A stretch of 64,000 bases of DNA from assembly GCA_029204045.2 (NCBI GenBank), contig CM055069.1:23168825-23232824 (forward strand), read 5' to 3'. Each line of letters starts with the position of its first letter. Position 1 is the first letter of the stretch. This DNA comes from Tillandsia leiboldiana. Taxonomy: Eukaryota > Streptophyta > Magnoliopsida > Poales > Bromeliaceae. The notes beneath the pieces were generated by a model. That model had not been told where the DNA came from and searched no databases. It was given only the letters and a program-made list of their open reading frames with translations. Of the stretch, positions 21,063-34,145 are shown piece after piece. The position numbers and the translations under genes were made by a program.

Positions 21063-22412
21063 TGTTGGGTTATATGTAATAAGGATCTAAATAGGGGAAA
21101 AAACACCTAGAGGGGGGTGAATAGGTGTAAACGTATAAACACTCAAAAATCGTTGCGATAAAAACCCAATGCGGATATAAAAATAACTCGCAAGATTTTT
21201 ACGTGGAAAACTCCTTCACCGGAGTAAAAAACCACGGGACCGATAACACGGCAGAAATCCACTAGAATTAAAACACGTACAAGGTGATTTACCGTACACA
21301 CTTACGACTCAACCTTTTCCATACGCTCCTAGAGGATCTTCTGCGCTCGCTCCGCGACGCTTCTCGAATCCACGATCTGCGCCCAACGCCGAATCCACGG
21401 CGTCCAACGTCGAATCCACGACGTCCGACCGAGTCCACGGTCTTCACCCAATAGCACCCTTCGAATCCACGAACGTGCCTCGCTCCGAATCCACGAGAGC
21501 GGTTGAACCTTGAATCCATAAGGACACGCGAATCCACGCGCCGATTTTTGGGGTAAATCGTTGTTTTTGGTGGTGATGATCCGCCGAATACTTAGATCAA
21601 AGATAGATCGGAAATACCATCTAAGTATTCATTAGTTTGATTCAACTCAAGATGTGAGTATGAAAACCTAGAATCAAACTAATCAATATAGATGAAGAAA
21701 CATAGAGTATTCTCTAATGATTTCCTTTCTTCTCTATATGTGGATCTAGAGCCGTAAAAGATGATATAAGAATATGACGGCTATTTTCCTTCTTTTTGGA
21801 TTAATCCTTGAAAAAGAGTCATAGGGTCTATTTATAGGTTAGAAACCCTAGGAAGGAGATAAGAATAAAAAACCTAACATTTCTGGAAATTTTACGGACG
21901 GCGATCCGGATCGGATTAGCTGTGATCCGGATCGTCGTAACGAGTCAGGCAATTCCAGAAAAACGAAGGTTCGGGATCCGGATCGAAGTGCTTGATCCGG
22001 ATCGTTCATACAGTTCACCAAACATCAACGTTCGGGATCCGGATTGCGAAGCCTGATCCGGATCGTTCAAGGAAGATGGTAAACTCAGTGTTCGGGATCC
22101 GGATCAAGAGAGGCTACGATCCGGATTGAACTGGTGTATGAACGAACCACCTTCGGGATCCGGATCGAACAACCTGATCCGGATCCTGAACATGTCCCAA
22201 GTCCAGTTTTTGATTTTTATGCAATGAAAGATTCTTCCAAGTGTTTCTACACTACAAGAAGTATTCGGATCACACAAAATCTTTAGTTAAACATACCTGA
22301 TCCTTTTGAATTCTTCTTTCTTGAGATTGAGTTAAATGATCCAACTTTCTTCACCTTCAATCTTCAAGACTTGAGACTTTCACGAAACTACGCCAACTCA
22401 AATTCCGTAACA
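21063..22412 (-). repeat. SIRE-1 5' LTR
   Basis: 1350 bp, starting TGTTGGG and ending CCGTAACA on the plus strand, and almost identical to 4917-6266. It carries the palindrome array (about 21903-22185), a TATA box (about 21827-21837) and the GTGGATTCG block (about 21336-21545). At two of the ten palindromes it reads GATCCGGATC where the 3' LTR has a variant. Confidence 0.95.
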
Positions 22413-22417
22413 TCTCG
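22413..22417. repeat. Target-site duplication, right, of SIRE-1
   Basis: TCTCG, matching 4912-4916. Confidence 0.93.
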
Positions 22418-23492
22418 CACGCTCCGCGAGGTCCTCGGCGCCCCTCCACACCCTCACCAAATGTCTTCCCTTACTCCCTCTCTCTCGGTTGAAGAAGAAG
22501 AAAAGAAAGGGACGAAGAAATGGTGTGCGGGGAGAAAAAGGAAGAAGAGAAGAAAAGGGAGGAGGGGGGTTCCCGGTGGACCTGGTCCACGGTGCACCGG
22601 CCGCTGTCAGCCGGTCCACCGCGCAGGGGCTCGTGCGCCAGGCGCAGGCACACGCCTGCCTGTCCACGCGGCGCACGGCCAGTGCGCCATGCGGGCGCGG
22701 TTGCCGCGCGCCACACGGGCGCGTGAGACCCAACGCCGCGCAGGCGCGGGACATGCCGCGCGCCACACGGGCGCGCGCCCCCCGCGTGACCATGCGCCCC
22801 AGTGGGGGCCCGCCACGTGGCAGCCCCCCGCACTACACACCGCAGGCGCGCTTCCCCAGTGCGCCTGCCTGCCGCGCCCATGCGCTCCGTACGCCTCGAA
22901 CTACGCGCCAGCGCCTCCTCGGGATCCGTGCCATCGTGCCATGCCTCGAGATTCGTGCTCCGTCCCTCGAAAAACGCGCACGTCAACCGAGTTCCAAAAC
23001 AATCAAGTAAATAGTCCATTCTCAACGATTTCGCGCGCTGAATCCAAAAACGATGTCCGTTTCTCCAAATTCTTATCCGAAAATTTTCCGAAAGCCCCCC
23101 GGAAATCCCACTTGCTCCGATTTTCACGTTGGGTCCATTTCTGAAACCTGTTTGCCAAAACCCAACTCTAAAAACTACCGAAGGCATCCGGTGCAGTGAT
23201 CCTTTATCCAAACTTTGTCCTGAGTCCAATTTTGGCATCTGCGTCGCGCGAAACCGTTTCTAAACACCCTATGGTTCCCGATTCCCACGTGATCCCTTTC
23301 TAAGCCTGAAATCCATCACTTGTGTCCAAATTGCGCACAAACACCACCGACACACCACGCAGGCCTCCAGTGATGCAAACTAAATCCCAAATTGCACCAC
23401 AAATGCATTTCTTGGGCCCGACATGTGCACAAACACACCCAAAGGCCACTAATCCGACAGTAACCTCTTAAGTGGGGATTCGGGTCCTCACA
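22418..23492 (-). mobile_element. LTR-A, U3-side part
   Basis: This continues LTR-A and ends GTCCTCACA (U3 start TGTGAGGACC on the minus strand). It includes an extremely GC-rich block at 22561-22960 with repeated CGCGCGCCACACGGGCGCG-type words, also present in LTR-B (29841-30240) and LTR-C (52255-52660). Long frames in all directions through this block come from base composition. I see no clear TATA box here, unlike in the sister families. Confidence 0.85.
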
Positions 23493-23504
23493 TTCTCCCC
23501 CACT
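23493..23504 (-). other. Polypurine tract, unit 2
   Basis: The minus strand reads AGTGGGGGAGAA directly before TGTGAGGACC, shortly after a GGGGACGAAACT segment typical of plant Ty3/gypsy pol ends. Confidence 0.88.
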
Positions 23505-23559
23505 AAAGAAAGTTTCGTCCCCGAAACTAGTTCAAGTCCACCAGGTGTCACAAATACCA

Positions 23560-23720
23560 CGGGTGGTATCCACCAATACGCCTCCAGCTCCCGAAACACC
23601 ACTCACTCCCCGTGATTACTCCTCAACAACAATAACAACAAGTACGGCATGGCCCGATGTGCAATTCTCTCATCTCTCGAGTCAGAAATTGCAACGGGCG
23701 TCCCTCGTACTCCAACAATC
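23560..23720 (-). pseudogene. Relic of Ty3/gypsy integrase C-terminus, unit 2
   Basis: The minus strand encodes YEGRPLQFLTREMRELH near 23650-23720, matching the Y-E-x-R-P-x-x-I-L-x-R-x-x-x-x-L-R block at the end of plant Ty3 Pol. The opposite-strand relative at 53404-53560 has YEGRPLRILAREIRG preceded by DPSLACELLAL. Frames beyond it are broken. Confidence 0.65.
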
Positions 23721-24473
23721 ACCGATCTCAAAGGCAAGTCAATCACGAGCGAGGAAAACACATCACTCCTTAGCTGAGACGTAAAATACTAAAGAGGCTC
23801 CAATAAAAGGCTGAGGGAAACGGTAATAACCACTAGTGCCACACGTACCAACCCACATCCTAGTGCCATCCTCAACAAGGCGACCCGAAGCATACCCACG
23901 CATTCATCCAATAAGGAAAAAAATCCAATAAACTGGGGTTTTCACTCGGTTACTTCCTGATCCAAAACCACCCGAGTGGACTACTCAACCGCGGCCTACC
24001 CTAGGGTTCTCCAGAAATACAACTCATGCCACAATTGGTCACTCAATCTGTTATCATAATCCCAACGGACCCACGGGTCGAAGTCAATCCCACAACTCAT
24101 AAAGAACATCCTGACGGGGACCACACCGTTAGTGAACGGGACTGACAACTGGCTCGCCAGGCTATCACAATGCTGATGCCCAAACTCGCGGTCTATCAGT
24201 TACAAGAACCCACAGTGATACAACCATAAACCATGTTTGCCACAACAGTCCACACAGCGCCAGCTGTGGAATCATCCAACTCCACCCCAGATAGCTCTCT
24301 TGTTCCAGGTATCCACCATCACAGTGGCCCTGTCGGGGTGATCCAGAATGCACAAAAGTAAACCAACGGTAACTCTATCGCCACCATGGGAGGCATCGCT
24401 ATTACTCGCATGTCCATCACCCCGCACTAACAATGCAAAAGTCAACGCTGATGTCAGTGTCATTATCCATTAG

Positions 24474-24900
24474 CTATGCTCTCCTGGCACTGCCAAGCCC
24501 AAGAAGCTCCTCACCTTGACAATAATTGTCGATCTCGGCCAATTCCCAAATGATATCCATATTGGCCGGATTTCCACCACGACCCCTATGGCTAACACAA
24601 TGTGAACCACGAGGGTAAGCTTCAGGAGCTAATACTTGTACCTCAATAACTTGGCATACAGCTTCACCCACACGGGCATGGTGGCACATCCATAAGTGCC
24701 CCTCGTGTTCCCAATCGCTCTGGGAGTAAACCAAAACATCCATGGGGAACAGCACTCCCAATTCACCCAGTACAACTGGAACACGCAAATCCTCAACTCC
24801 TGAAGGCAACAGGGCATCAATTATTCCATTTGGCCTCACTATGAGCTCATAATGCCCTTACCGGACCCTGAATGCCATTTAGGCAAAATCCTCGACTGTC
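24474..24900 (-). pseudogene. Relic of Ty3/gypsy RT palm, unit 2
   Basis: Recognisable RT order: MAFRVR-stop-GHYELIVRP (for TAFRTRYGHYEFLVMP), PMDVLVYSQSDWEHEGHL (for the FxDDILVYSxxxxEHxxHL active-site block, second Asp lost), then GGNPANMDIIWE and EELLGLG (for the VDPAK...W and FLGL thumb motifs). The loss of the catalytic Asp and the stops make it dead. Confidence 0.8.
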
Positions 24901-25008
24901 TGATTCCAAGTACATATTCGCATACCACAACAACTACCGGAGTATAACCCCATCAAAAGGTCCTGGGTACCACCCGGACCTGTCTACACTCGAACCATAA
25001 AAGAACCC

Positions 25009-25631
25009 TCACAGTCGTGTATCAACGACGTGGTACTGGGTCAAACAGGACCCTCGATCCATCAGTTCTCTCAGCTCTACAGGCGGCATCCAATGAGGTG
25101 CTGTCGAGCGTGGCGCGGTTCCCCGAACCACGTCATTCGAAATCTCTATCTCCGTAACCAGCGGCATCATCAACAGCTCAGGTGAAATCACACCCGGGAT
25201 CTTGTGAGCAACAAGGATGTCCTTGAGTCCCGGTGCCGCCGGTAGCACCTCTCACACTGCCACTAAAACCTGTGTGCTCTAAAAATCTCAACAAGCAAGC
25301 CTCTTCTTGTCTGCTTTGCCGAAGGTCCCAGTCCTCTCTTGCCGCAGTCAAACATTCTGTGGCATTGTGCCAGTCACTCTCAAGCACACGGTCAAAATGC
25401 CGAACTGCCACAATTCCAATAAGTCTGCCGGTAACTCGCAGTCTCAGCGGCACTAGACATGATCCCAAAAGCCTCCTCCACATGCACAACACCAACAGAA
25501 ACTCGTATCTCTAGTGCACGTGGTAACAAATCTGCCGCTAATCCATGCAGGAATGCAACATGCTCTAACTCCGACTGCTGCGATGAATTCACACCTGCGA
25601 CAACCCGATCCGTTGCTGTGGCGCCCTCCAA
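25009..25631 (-). pseudogene. Relic of protease and RT N-terminus, unit 2
   Basis: The same as 174-796: the FDRVLESDW protease-end block and the GTAPRSTAP...ELRELMDRG RT start. About 170 bp separates it from the next RT relic, less than a normal RT fingers region, so part is deleted. Confidence 0.75.
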
Positions 25632-26813
25632 CTGGGCGGCACAGGTTTATCCGCTCAGTGCAAGTGGTTGTCGCTCAATTTGCAAGGAAAATCAGGACTG
25701 TCCACATAGGGAGCACGACCTCTGTCTCTGCTCCCACTTTGAGGCGACGAACAAAGTCCTCCGCAGATAACAAATCCACGCTACCGCTGCGCCACTCTGA
25801 TAAAGACGCATATACTGCCATCGGGGTCCACCCGATCTCCGATATCTTAAAAATCCGGTATCCTGGAAAACGAAATCAGAAATACCCCTGCCGGTCAATC
25901 TGTCCTCCATCCCCCGGCGCCAAGCGTCTAAGTCCAAAACTCACTTCTGGCGGCCGATCCCTATCCAAAGGAATTACAGCGCCACGCTCCACACACAATG
26001 CCTACTCCAACGAGGCGTCAATAATCCATAACAGAGGGGTTAATTAAGCTTAAAGGTACCCTGGCGCAATCCACTCCCAGCCACACATATCCAATGCGCC
26101 TCGTCCCTCGAAACCTGGAGCGCGCAGTTCAACAACTGCATAAACTCTCTAATACAGGGAGGCTCTCAATTGATCACTCCATCATCACCACTCACAACTC
26201 TGCCTCCAATGGCTCCAACTCAATCTTATGAGTCTGGGTGGTTCATCTGCCAAATCTGGCTCAATAGAACGATCATGTCCCATAGCTCCACTGCTGTCAA
26301 CTATCCACCCTGCCTCGGTGCCTCAGCACTAAACATTGGCACAGAGGGGGTTACTCATTGCTCCGACAACTGTGTCACTAAAACCAGCTACTCGCTCTGC
26401 CGCTGATAAGCCTCTGACAATCCTGCCATCTGGCCCCAGAATTCGCTGACCTCAACCCAGGTATCCGACCCAAAACAAACCGCTCAAGCTCAACCGCTGT
26501 GACAGGAAACACACGGGTCAAAACCCAGCGTCGGGAAGACACAGCTCGCCACGACGAAACAGTAAAACAGCACACAACTACGCTCGACCCAATCCAGCGA
26601 AAGTCTAAAGCATGTCACCCGTTCCACCGCATTATGTTGTCTGCAGCCAACATAATCACTTAGGAGAATAAACATGCCAATCACTCCTCCCGTCCCTTGG
26701 GAGAGGTATAAAATTTAATCAGGACTCTCGCCAAAAGTCACGACTCTCACGAAGTCAACCATGGGTCAAACCATAAGCCTAGGGTTTCTAAGTCCCAACC
26801 GACCTATCCCTAA

Positions 26814-26825
26814 GCTCTGATACCA
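26814..26825 (-). other. Primer binding site, unit 2
   Basis: TGGTATCAGAGC on the minus strand, eight bases from LTR-B. Confidence 0.9.
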
Positions 26826-26833
26826 CTCTAATC

Positions 26834-29800
26834 TGTCTCGCCCCGGGGTCGAAACTGCGACCCGGGCTCGCCAACAGATCCGCCACCTATGCCAGCCTGC
26901 ATAGGCGAAGCGTCCTACCTGCAAGAAAAGTACTACAGCTAAACATAATGTCAGAGCTATAAATAAAAGTCTGCTGTGTAACTAAAACCAATCACTGTAC
27001 AACTGGAAATAATACAACCCTGTTCGTCTCCCCAAAAATAATAATAAACAATAACCTCAAATACAAGCTCTGAATAGAACCGGGAGGTAACTCCAATAAA
27101 TACAACAGTGTACAGTCTCTCGATACAAAATATATCCTCACTACAATAGTCTCTCAAAAGAGTAGGGATCTATCTCGCGACTCTCTCGCCTCGATCAGCA
27201 ATCGCAGAATCAGCAACACCTGCTAAGACTCTGCAAGACAAAGGAGGGAAAAGAAAAAGGGGGGAGGGGGGGAGGGGGGGGGGGGGAAACACCCAGAGGG
27301 TGTGAGTACTGCACCAAAAAGGGAGTTCTCAGTGGGTACCACCGCCAGTCCCGACGGTCTGCCAACCAAGTCCTCAAGACAGGAAAACTAACCAAAATAG
27401 TAAAGACTAAAGTAAGGAAGCTGGAGACTCTCAACAGCTACCAAGCCTCTATGCCGGCTATGCCTGCCTATGCCTGCCATACCTGTCTATGCCTGCCATG
27501 CCTTCTATGCCTGCTTATGCCTGCCATGCCTGCTATGCCTGCTATGCTTGCTAAGCCTGCCTATGCCTGCCATGCCTGCCCTGCCTGCTTTGCCTGCTAT
27601 GCTTGCTAAGCCTGCCTATGCCTGCCATGCCTACCATGCCTACTATGCCTGCTAAGCCTGCCTATGCCTGCCATGCCTGCCCTGCCTGCATATGCCTGCT
27701 ATGCCTGCCATGCCTGCCTATACCTTCCCTGCCTGCCTATGCCGGTTATGCCTGCCATGCCTGCCTTTGCCTTCCCTGCCTGCCTATGCCAGTTATGCCT
27801 GCCATGCCTGCCTATGCCTTCCCGTACAACGGTCAACCACTCACAATGACCCTGGGACCAACGTATCCCCAAACGGTGCCCAACAACACTAGCACTGGTC
27901 TAAACACAGCTACTAGACTCCACTCGTTCCCCCTGACACGAGTGCAACTATAAAGCAGGTGTCTGTAATAAACCCAATCTAATGCCACCAGTAAAACTGG
28001 TACTGCCTGCTGTGCTGTAAGTCTCATCTGCGGGAATACTGACCGACTCCTGACCGGTACGGTCGCATCCCACAATGGGTGACAGACCGACTACTGCCTG
28101 GTACGGTCGCACCCAAAAGAAGTAATAGACCGGCTCCTGACCGGCGCGGTCGCACACTCCGGAGTGGCACTCGAGGGGATCGACCCACACGAGTAAAGTG
28201 CCTGAGAAATAAGTAACCAAAAGCAGGACTGGATCATGACTCTGATCAATGTGGGAAAGTCCAACCACTAAGGAAAGCCCTGGGTCCTCAATCAGATGCA
28301 AAAATACTCAACTATTGGGAAACTCTGTCCACTAGAGAAAACAGATACCCAATCTGGTGCATAAATAAATGTCCGGTCAACCGCCCAATATCCGCGGTTG
28401 CCGCAAAGCCCCACAACTAATCCAACCTGTCCCAGACACCAAGTCCCAACTACACTACCCAGAACCCCTGCTCGAACCTGAGCAACACAGACCGCCTGAC
28501 TAACAAAGAAGGAGAAAAGGATAACATGGTTTCTGCTAAGTCAAGTTCCAAAATTAGTGCAGCAGTAAAAGATGGCCTAACTACATGTCCATGCAAGCAT
28601 GCAAATGTCCTTCACATAGGGTAAGTCCCTTAAGTAAACATTTACAATTTATCATCATGAATATATGAACGCTGCAAGTTCTCGATAATATTAAATATGA
28701 ATATTAATCTTGCAATTCCCTTTGTACAATCATCCCTCCTAGCTTACTTCCCAATATCATACAATTACTGTACTTTAAACGTGCGTGCGTTCTAATATAA
28801 GAATTGAAGAACTGTCCATCAGTTCTGAGAACAGAGTACCCACCTGAAGTGCTGAATCCAAGGAAAACCTAGGGTTGGTGAAGAGCGTCGCCACTCTCAC
28901 GCACCATCCTCTGAACCCGTATCCACGGTACCTGTCGCGCGAGCCTCGGCTCCAAACAGCTGAAAACACCCGTAATCCACTATCTTTATTTTCTCCAGTC
29001 CCAACTGGTTCAGAAACAATCACGAACCCACCTGGGTACAACAGTAGGACCCAAGATGACACTTTTATTCCAAAATTTAACCAAGTACACACAGTGCGAA
29101 AATCAGTCCCAAAGATGTAATTATTTCACCTGCAGGCAGAACTCATAAAAATCCAACATAAATACTGTCACGTTCCTCGTGTCGATACCTTCGAAACGAG
29201 TACCTGCACACCCAATTCCGAGCACCGTAGACTAAGTTACAAATTCCACAACACAGGGTGCTCACAACCACACAACACATAACTGTATTTCCATACACAG
29301 ATAAAGGGAGGAAAGTATACTTTCGGGCAAGTCTTAGAAAAATCCAATAAAATTACCGTGACATTCCTTGCGTCGTACAGATGAAAAAGTCCAAAGGCTA
29401 GCCTCCATCTGATGCCCGGTTGCGGAGATAAAAATCCGGCAAGGTGTCGCTATCCAGAATTCCTCACAGAAAATGGGATCCCAATAAGCATGGAAAAACT
29501 CCTCGAAAAGCACAAAACTAGGAGGAGAGAAGAATACCAAGATTGTAGCTCTGTCCGTCGCGGATCCAACAGCGCAAGAATCGCCTAAAACGGCGGTCGG
29601 AGTAGGCCGGGGAAGCTCGCGCACCGAAACGCGACGAAGGGGAGTACAATAAGACGAGCGTCGCGCCGCGCATCCGTCCAGCTGGAAAAATCTCGCGCGC
29701 TCCGCGAGGTCCACGGCGCCCCTCCACACCCTCACCAAATCTCTTCCCTTACTCCCTCTCTCTCGGTTGAAGAAGAAAAAAAGAAAGGGACAAAGAAATG

Positions 29801-30772
29801 GTGTGCGGGGAGAAAAAGGATGAAGAGAAGAAAAGGGAGGAGGGGGGGTTCCCGGTGGACCGGGTCGACGGTGCACCGGCCGCTGTCAGCCGGTCCACCA
29901 CACAGGGGCTCGTGCGCCAGGCGCAGGCACACGCCCGCCTGTCCACGCAGCGCACGGCCAGTGCGCCACGCGGGCGCGGTTGCCGCGCGCCACACGGGCG
30001 CGTGAGACCCAACGCCGCGCAGGCGCGGGACATGCCGCGCGCCACACGGGGGCGCGCCCCCCGCGTGACCATGCGCGCAAGTGGGGGCCCGCCACGTGGC
30101 GGCCCCCCGCACCACGCACCGCAGGCGCGCTTTCCCAGTGCGCCAGCCTGCCGCGCCCATGCGCTCCGTACGCCTCGAACTGCGCGCCAGCGCCTCCTCG
30201 GGATCCGTGCCATCGCGCCACGCCTCGAGATTCGTGCTCCATCGCCTCGAAAAACGCGCACGTCAACCGAGTTCCAAAACAATCAAGTAAATAGTCCATT
30301 CTCAACGATTTCGCGCGTTGAATCCAAAAACGATGTCTGTTTCTCCAAATTCTTATCCGAAAATTTGCCGAAAGCCCCCCGGAAATCCCACTTGCTCCGA
30401 TTTTCACGTTGGGTCCATTTCTGAAACCTATTTTGCCAAAACCCAACTCTAAAAACTACCGAAGGCATCCGGGGCAGTGATCCTTTATCCAAACTTCGTC
30501 CTGAGTCCAATTTTGACATATGCGTCGCGCGAAACAGCTTCTAAACACCCTATGGTTCCCGATTCCCACGTGATCCCTTTCTAAGCCCGAAATCCATCAC
30601 TTGTGTCCAAATTGCGCACAAACACCACCGACACACCACGCAGGCCTCCAGTGATGCAAACTAAATCCCAAATTGCACCACAAATGCATTCTTGGGCCCG
30701 ACATGCGCACAAACACTCCCAAAGGCCACTAATCCGACAGTAACTTCTTAAGTGGGGATTCGTGTCCTCACA
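26834..30772 (-). repeat. LTR-B (complete, uninterrupted)
   Basis: 3939 bp, TGTCTCGCC...GTCCTCACA. It is flanked by a PBS on the left and a PPT on the right, so it is shared by two tandem units. It is the only uninterrupted copy and serves as reference for the insertions in LTR-A and LTR-C. Relative to the others it lacks about 68 bp near 27162 and has an expanded, A-interrupted G tract (27259-27286). Minisatellite 27451-27823; GC-rich block 29841-30240. Confidence 0.92.
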
Positions 30773-31761
30773 TCCTCCCCCACTAAAAAAAGTTTCGTCC
30801 CCGAAACTAGTTCAAGTCCACCAGGTGTCACAAATACCACGGGTGGTATCCACCAATACGCCTGCAGCTCCCGAAACACCACTCACTCCCCGTGATTACT
30901 CCTCAACAACAACAACAACAACAAGTACGGCATGGCGCGATGTGCAATTCTCTCATCTCTCGAGTCAGAAATTGCAACGGGCGTCCCTCGTACTCCAACA
31001 ATCACCGATCTCAAAGGCAAGTCAATCACGAGCGAGGAAAACACATCACTCCTTAGCTGAGACGTAAAATACTAAAGAGGCTCCAATAAAAGGCTGAGGG
31101 AAACGGTAATAACCACTAGTGCCACACGTACCCACCCACATCCTGGTGCCAACCTCAACAAGGCGACCCGAAGCATACCCACGCATTCATCCAATAAGGA
31201 AAAAAATCCAATAAACTGGGGTTTTCACTCGGTTACATCCTGATCCAAAACCACCCGAGTGGACTACTAAACCGCGGCCTACCCTAAAAAGGGGTTCTCC
31301 AGAAATACAACTCATGCCACAGTTGGTCACTCAATCTGTTATCATAATCCCAATGGACCCACGGGTCGAAGTCGATCCCTCAACTCATAAAGAACATCCT
31401 GACGGGGACCACACCGTCAGTGAACGGGACTGACAACTGGCTCGCCAGGCGATCACAATGATGATGCCCAAATTCGCGGTCTACCAGTTACAAGAACCCA
31501 CAGTGATACAACCATAAGCCATGTTTGCCACAACAGTCCACACAGCGCCAGCTGTGGAATCATCCAACTCCACCCCAGATAGCTCTCTTGTTCCAGGTAT
31601 CCGCCATCACAGTGGCCCTGTCGGGGTGATCCAGAATGCACAAAAGTAAACCAACGGTAACTCTATCGCCACCATGGGAGGCATCGCTATTACTCGCAAG
31701 TCCATCACCCCGCATTAACAATTCAAAAGTCGACGCTGATATCAGTGTCATTATCCATTAG

Positions 31762-32919
31762 CTATGCTCTCCTGGCACTGCCAGGCCCAAGAAGCTCCTC
31801 ACCTTGACAATAATTGTCGATCTCGGCCAATTCCCAAATGATATCCATATTGGCCGGATTTCCACCACGACCCCTATGGCTAACACAATGTGAACCACGA
31901 GGGTAAGTTTCAGGAGCTAATACTTGTGCCTCAATAACTTGGCATACAGCTTCACCCACACGGGCATGGTGGCACATCCATAAGTGCCCCTCGTGTTCCC
32001 AATCGCTCTGGGAGTAAACCAAAACATCCATGGGGAACAGCACTCCCAATTCACCCAGTAGAACTGGAACACACAAATCCTCAACTCCTGAAGGCAACAG
32101 GGCATCAATTATTCCATTTGGCCTCACTATGAGCTCATAATGCCCTTACCGGACCCTGAATGCCATTTAGGCAAAATCCTCGACTGTCTGATTCCAAGTA
32201 CATATTCGCATACCACAACAACTACTGGAGTATAACCCCATCAAAAGGTCCTGGGTACCACCCGGACCTGTCTACACTCGAACCATAAAAGAACCCTCAC
32301 AGTCGTGTATCAACGACGTGGTACTGGGTCAAACAGGACCCTCGATCCATCAGTTCTCTCAGCTCTACATGCGGCATCCAATGAGGTGCTGTCGAGGGTG
32401 GCGCGGTTCCCCGAACCACGTCATTCGAAATCTCTATCTCCTTAACCAGCGGCATCATCAACAGCTCAGGTGAAATCACACCCGGGATCTCGTGAGCAAC
32501 AAGGATGTCCTTGAGTCCCGGTGCCGCCGTAAGCACCTCTCACACTGCCTCTAAAACCTGTGTGCTCTAAAAATCTCAACAAGCAAGCCTCTTCTTGTCT
32601 GCTTTGCCGAAGGTCCCAGTCCTCTCTCGCCGCAGTCAAACATTCTGTGGCATTGTGCCAGTCACTCTCAAGCACACGGTCAAAATGCCGAACTGCCACA
32701 ATTCCAATAAGTCTGCCGGTAACTCGCAGTCTCAGCTGCACTAGACATGATCCCAAAAGCCTCCTCCACATGCACAACACCAACAGAAACTCGTATCTCT
32801 AGTGCACGTGGTAACAAATTTGCCGCTAATCCACGCAGGAATGCAACATGCTCTAACTCCGACTGCTGCGATGAATTCACACCTGCGACAACCCGATCCG
32901 TTGCTGTGGCGCCCTCCAA
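31762..32919 (-). pseudogene. Relic of Ty3/gypsy protease-RT, unit 3
   Basis: The same blocks as in unit 2: MDVLVYSQSDWEHEGHL and PANMDIIWE in 31762-32127, GTAPPSTAP...ELRELMDRG in 32297-32536, FDRVLESDW in 32466-32783. It shares the same stops and frame changes, so the copies arose after inactivation. Confidence 0.78.
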
Positions 32920-34125
32920 CTGGGCGGCACAGGTTTATCCGCTCAGTGCAAGTGGTTGTCGCTCAATTTGCAAGGAAAATCAGGACTGTCCACATAGGGA
33001 GCACGACCTCTGTCTCTGCTCCCACTTTGAGGCGACGAACAAAGTCCTCCGCAGATAACAAATCCACGCTACCGCTGCGCCACTCTGATAAAGACGCAGA
33101 TACTGCCATCGTGGTCCACCCGATATCCGATATCTTAAAAATCCCGATGTCCGATATCTTAAAAATCCGGTATCCTGGAAAAGGAAATCAGAAATACCCC
33201 TGCCGGTAAATCTGTCCTCCATCCCCCAGCGCCAATCGTCTAAATCTAGAACTCACTTCTGGCGGCCGATCCCTATCCAAAGGAATTACAGCGCCACGCT
33301 CCACACACAATGCCTACTCCAACGAGGCGTCAATAATCCATAACAGAGGGGTCAATTAAGCTTAAAGGTACCCTGGCGCAATCCACTCCCAGCCACACAT
33401 ATCCAATGCGCCTCGTCCCTCGAAACCTGGAGCGCGCAGTTCAACAACTGCATAAACTCTCTAACACAGGGAGGCTCTCAATTTATCACTCCATCATCAC
33501 CACTCACGACTCTGCCTCCAATGGCTCCAACTCAATCTTATGAGTCGGGGTGGTTCATCTGCCAAATCTGGCTCAATAGAACGATCATGTCCCATAGCTC
33601 CACTGCTGTCAACTATCCACCCTGCCTCGGTGCCTCAGCACTAAACATTGGCACAGAGGGGGTTACTCATTGCTCCGACAACTGTGTCACTAAAACCAGC
33701 TACTCGCTCTGCCGCTGATAAGCCTCTGACAATCCTGTCATCTGGCCCCAAAATTCGCTGACCTCAATCCAGGTATCCGGCCCAAAACCAACCGCTCAAG
33801 CTCAACCGCTGTGACAGGAAACACACGGGTCAAAACCCAGCGTCGGGAAGACACAGCTCGCCACGACGAAACAGTAAAACAGCACACAACTACGCTCGAC
33901 CCAATCCAGCGAAAGTCTAAAGCATGTCACCCGTTCCACCGCATTATGTTGTCTGCAGCCAACATAATCACTTAGGAAAATAAACATGCCAATCACTCCT
34001 CCCGTCCCTTGGGAGAGGTATAAAACTTAATCAGGACTCTCGCCAAAAGTCACGACTCTCACGAAGTCAACCAAGGGTCAAACCATAAGCCTAGGGTTTC
34101 TAAGTCCCAACCGACCTATCCCTAA

Positions 34126-34137
34126 GCTCTGATACCA
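34126..34137 (-). other. Primer binding site, unit 3
   Basis: TGGTATCAGAGC on the minus strand, eight bases from LTR-C. Confidence 0.9.
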
Positions 34138-34145
34138 CTCTAATC

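Larger units (their letters stand above)
4917..22412 (-). mobile_element. SIRE-1: Sirevirus-type Ty1/copia element (assembled length inflated)
   Basis: A copia element on the minus strand. From right to left: 5' LTR 21063-22412, PBS, gag, truncated integrase, RT and RNase H, a spacer with a conserved stem-loop, an internal promoter-like block, an intron and an extra ORF, PPT, and 3' LTR 4917-6266. The LTRs are both 1350 bp and differ at only a few positions, so the insertion is recent. About 6.3 kb (7593-13897) recurs at 13998-20295 around a 100-N gap; a real length near 11.1 kb is likely. Gag sequence, gene order and PBS fit the Sirevirus lineage. Confidence 0.92.
23493..26833 (-). mobile_element. 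Ty3/gypsy-derived element, internal region 2
   Basis: 3341 bp between LTR-A and LTR-B. It starts with the PPT complement (23493-23504) and ends with the PBS. It contains decayed pol in the normal order (protease, RT, integrase tail, read leftwards) but no intact gene and no recognisable gag. 23790-24470 shows no feature I can name beyond short frames. Confidence 0.88.
30773..34145 (-). mobile_element. Ty3/gypsy-derived element, internal region 3
   Basis: 3373 bp between LTR-B and LTR-C, with PPT complement at 30773-30784 and PBS at 34126-34137. Pol relics match those of unit 2: integrase tail near 30940-31000, RT palm 31762-32190, RT start and protease end 32297-32919. A CGATATCTTAAAAATCC segment is duplicated at 33124-33172. 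No gene is intact. Confidence 0.88.

Noticed and set aside
22371..23238. Long Ala/Arg/Pro-rich frames in the GC-rich LTR block (also 29730-30450 and 52140-52860)
   Set aside because: Composition artefact in non-coding LTR; frames differ between copies.
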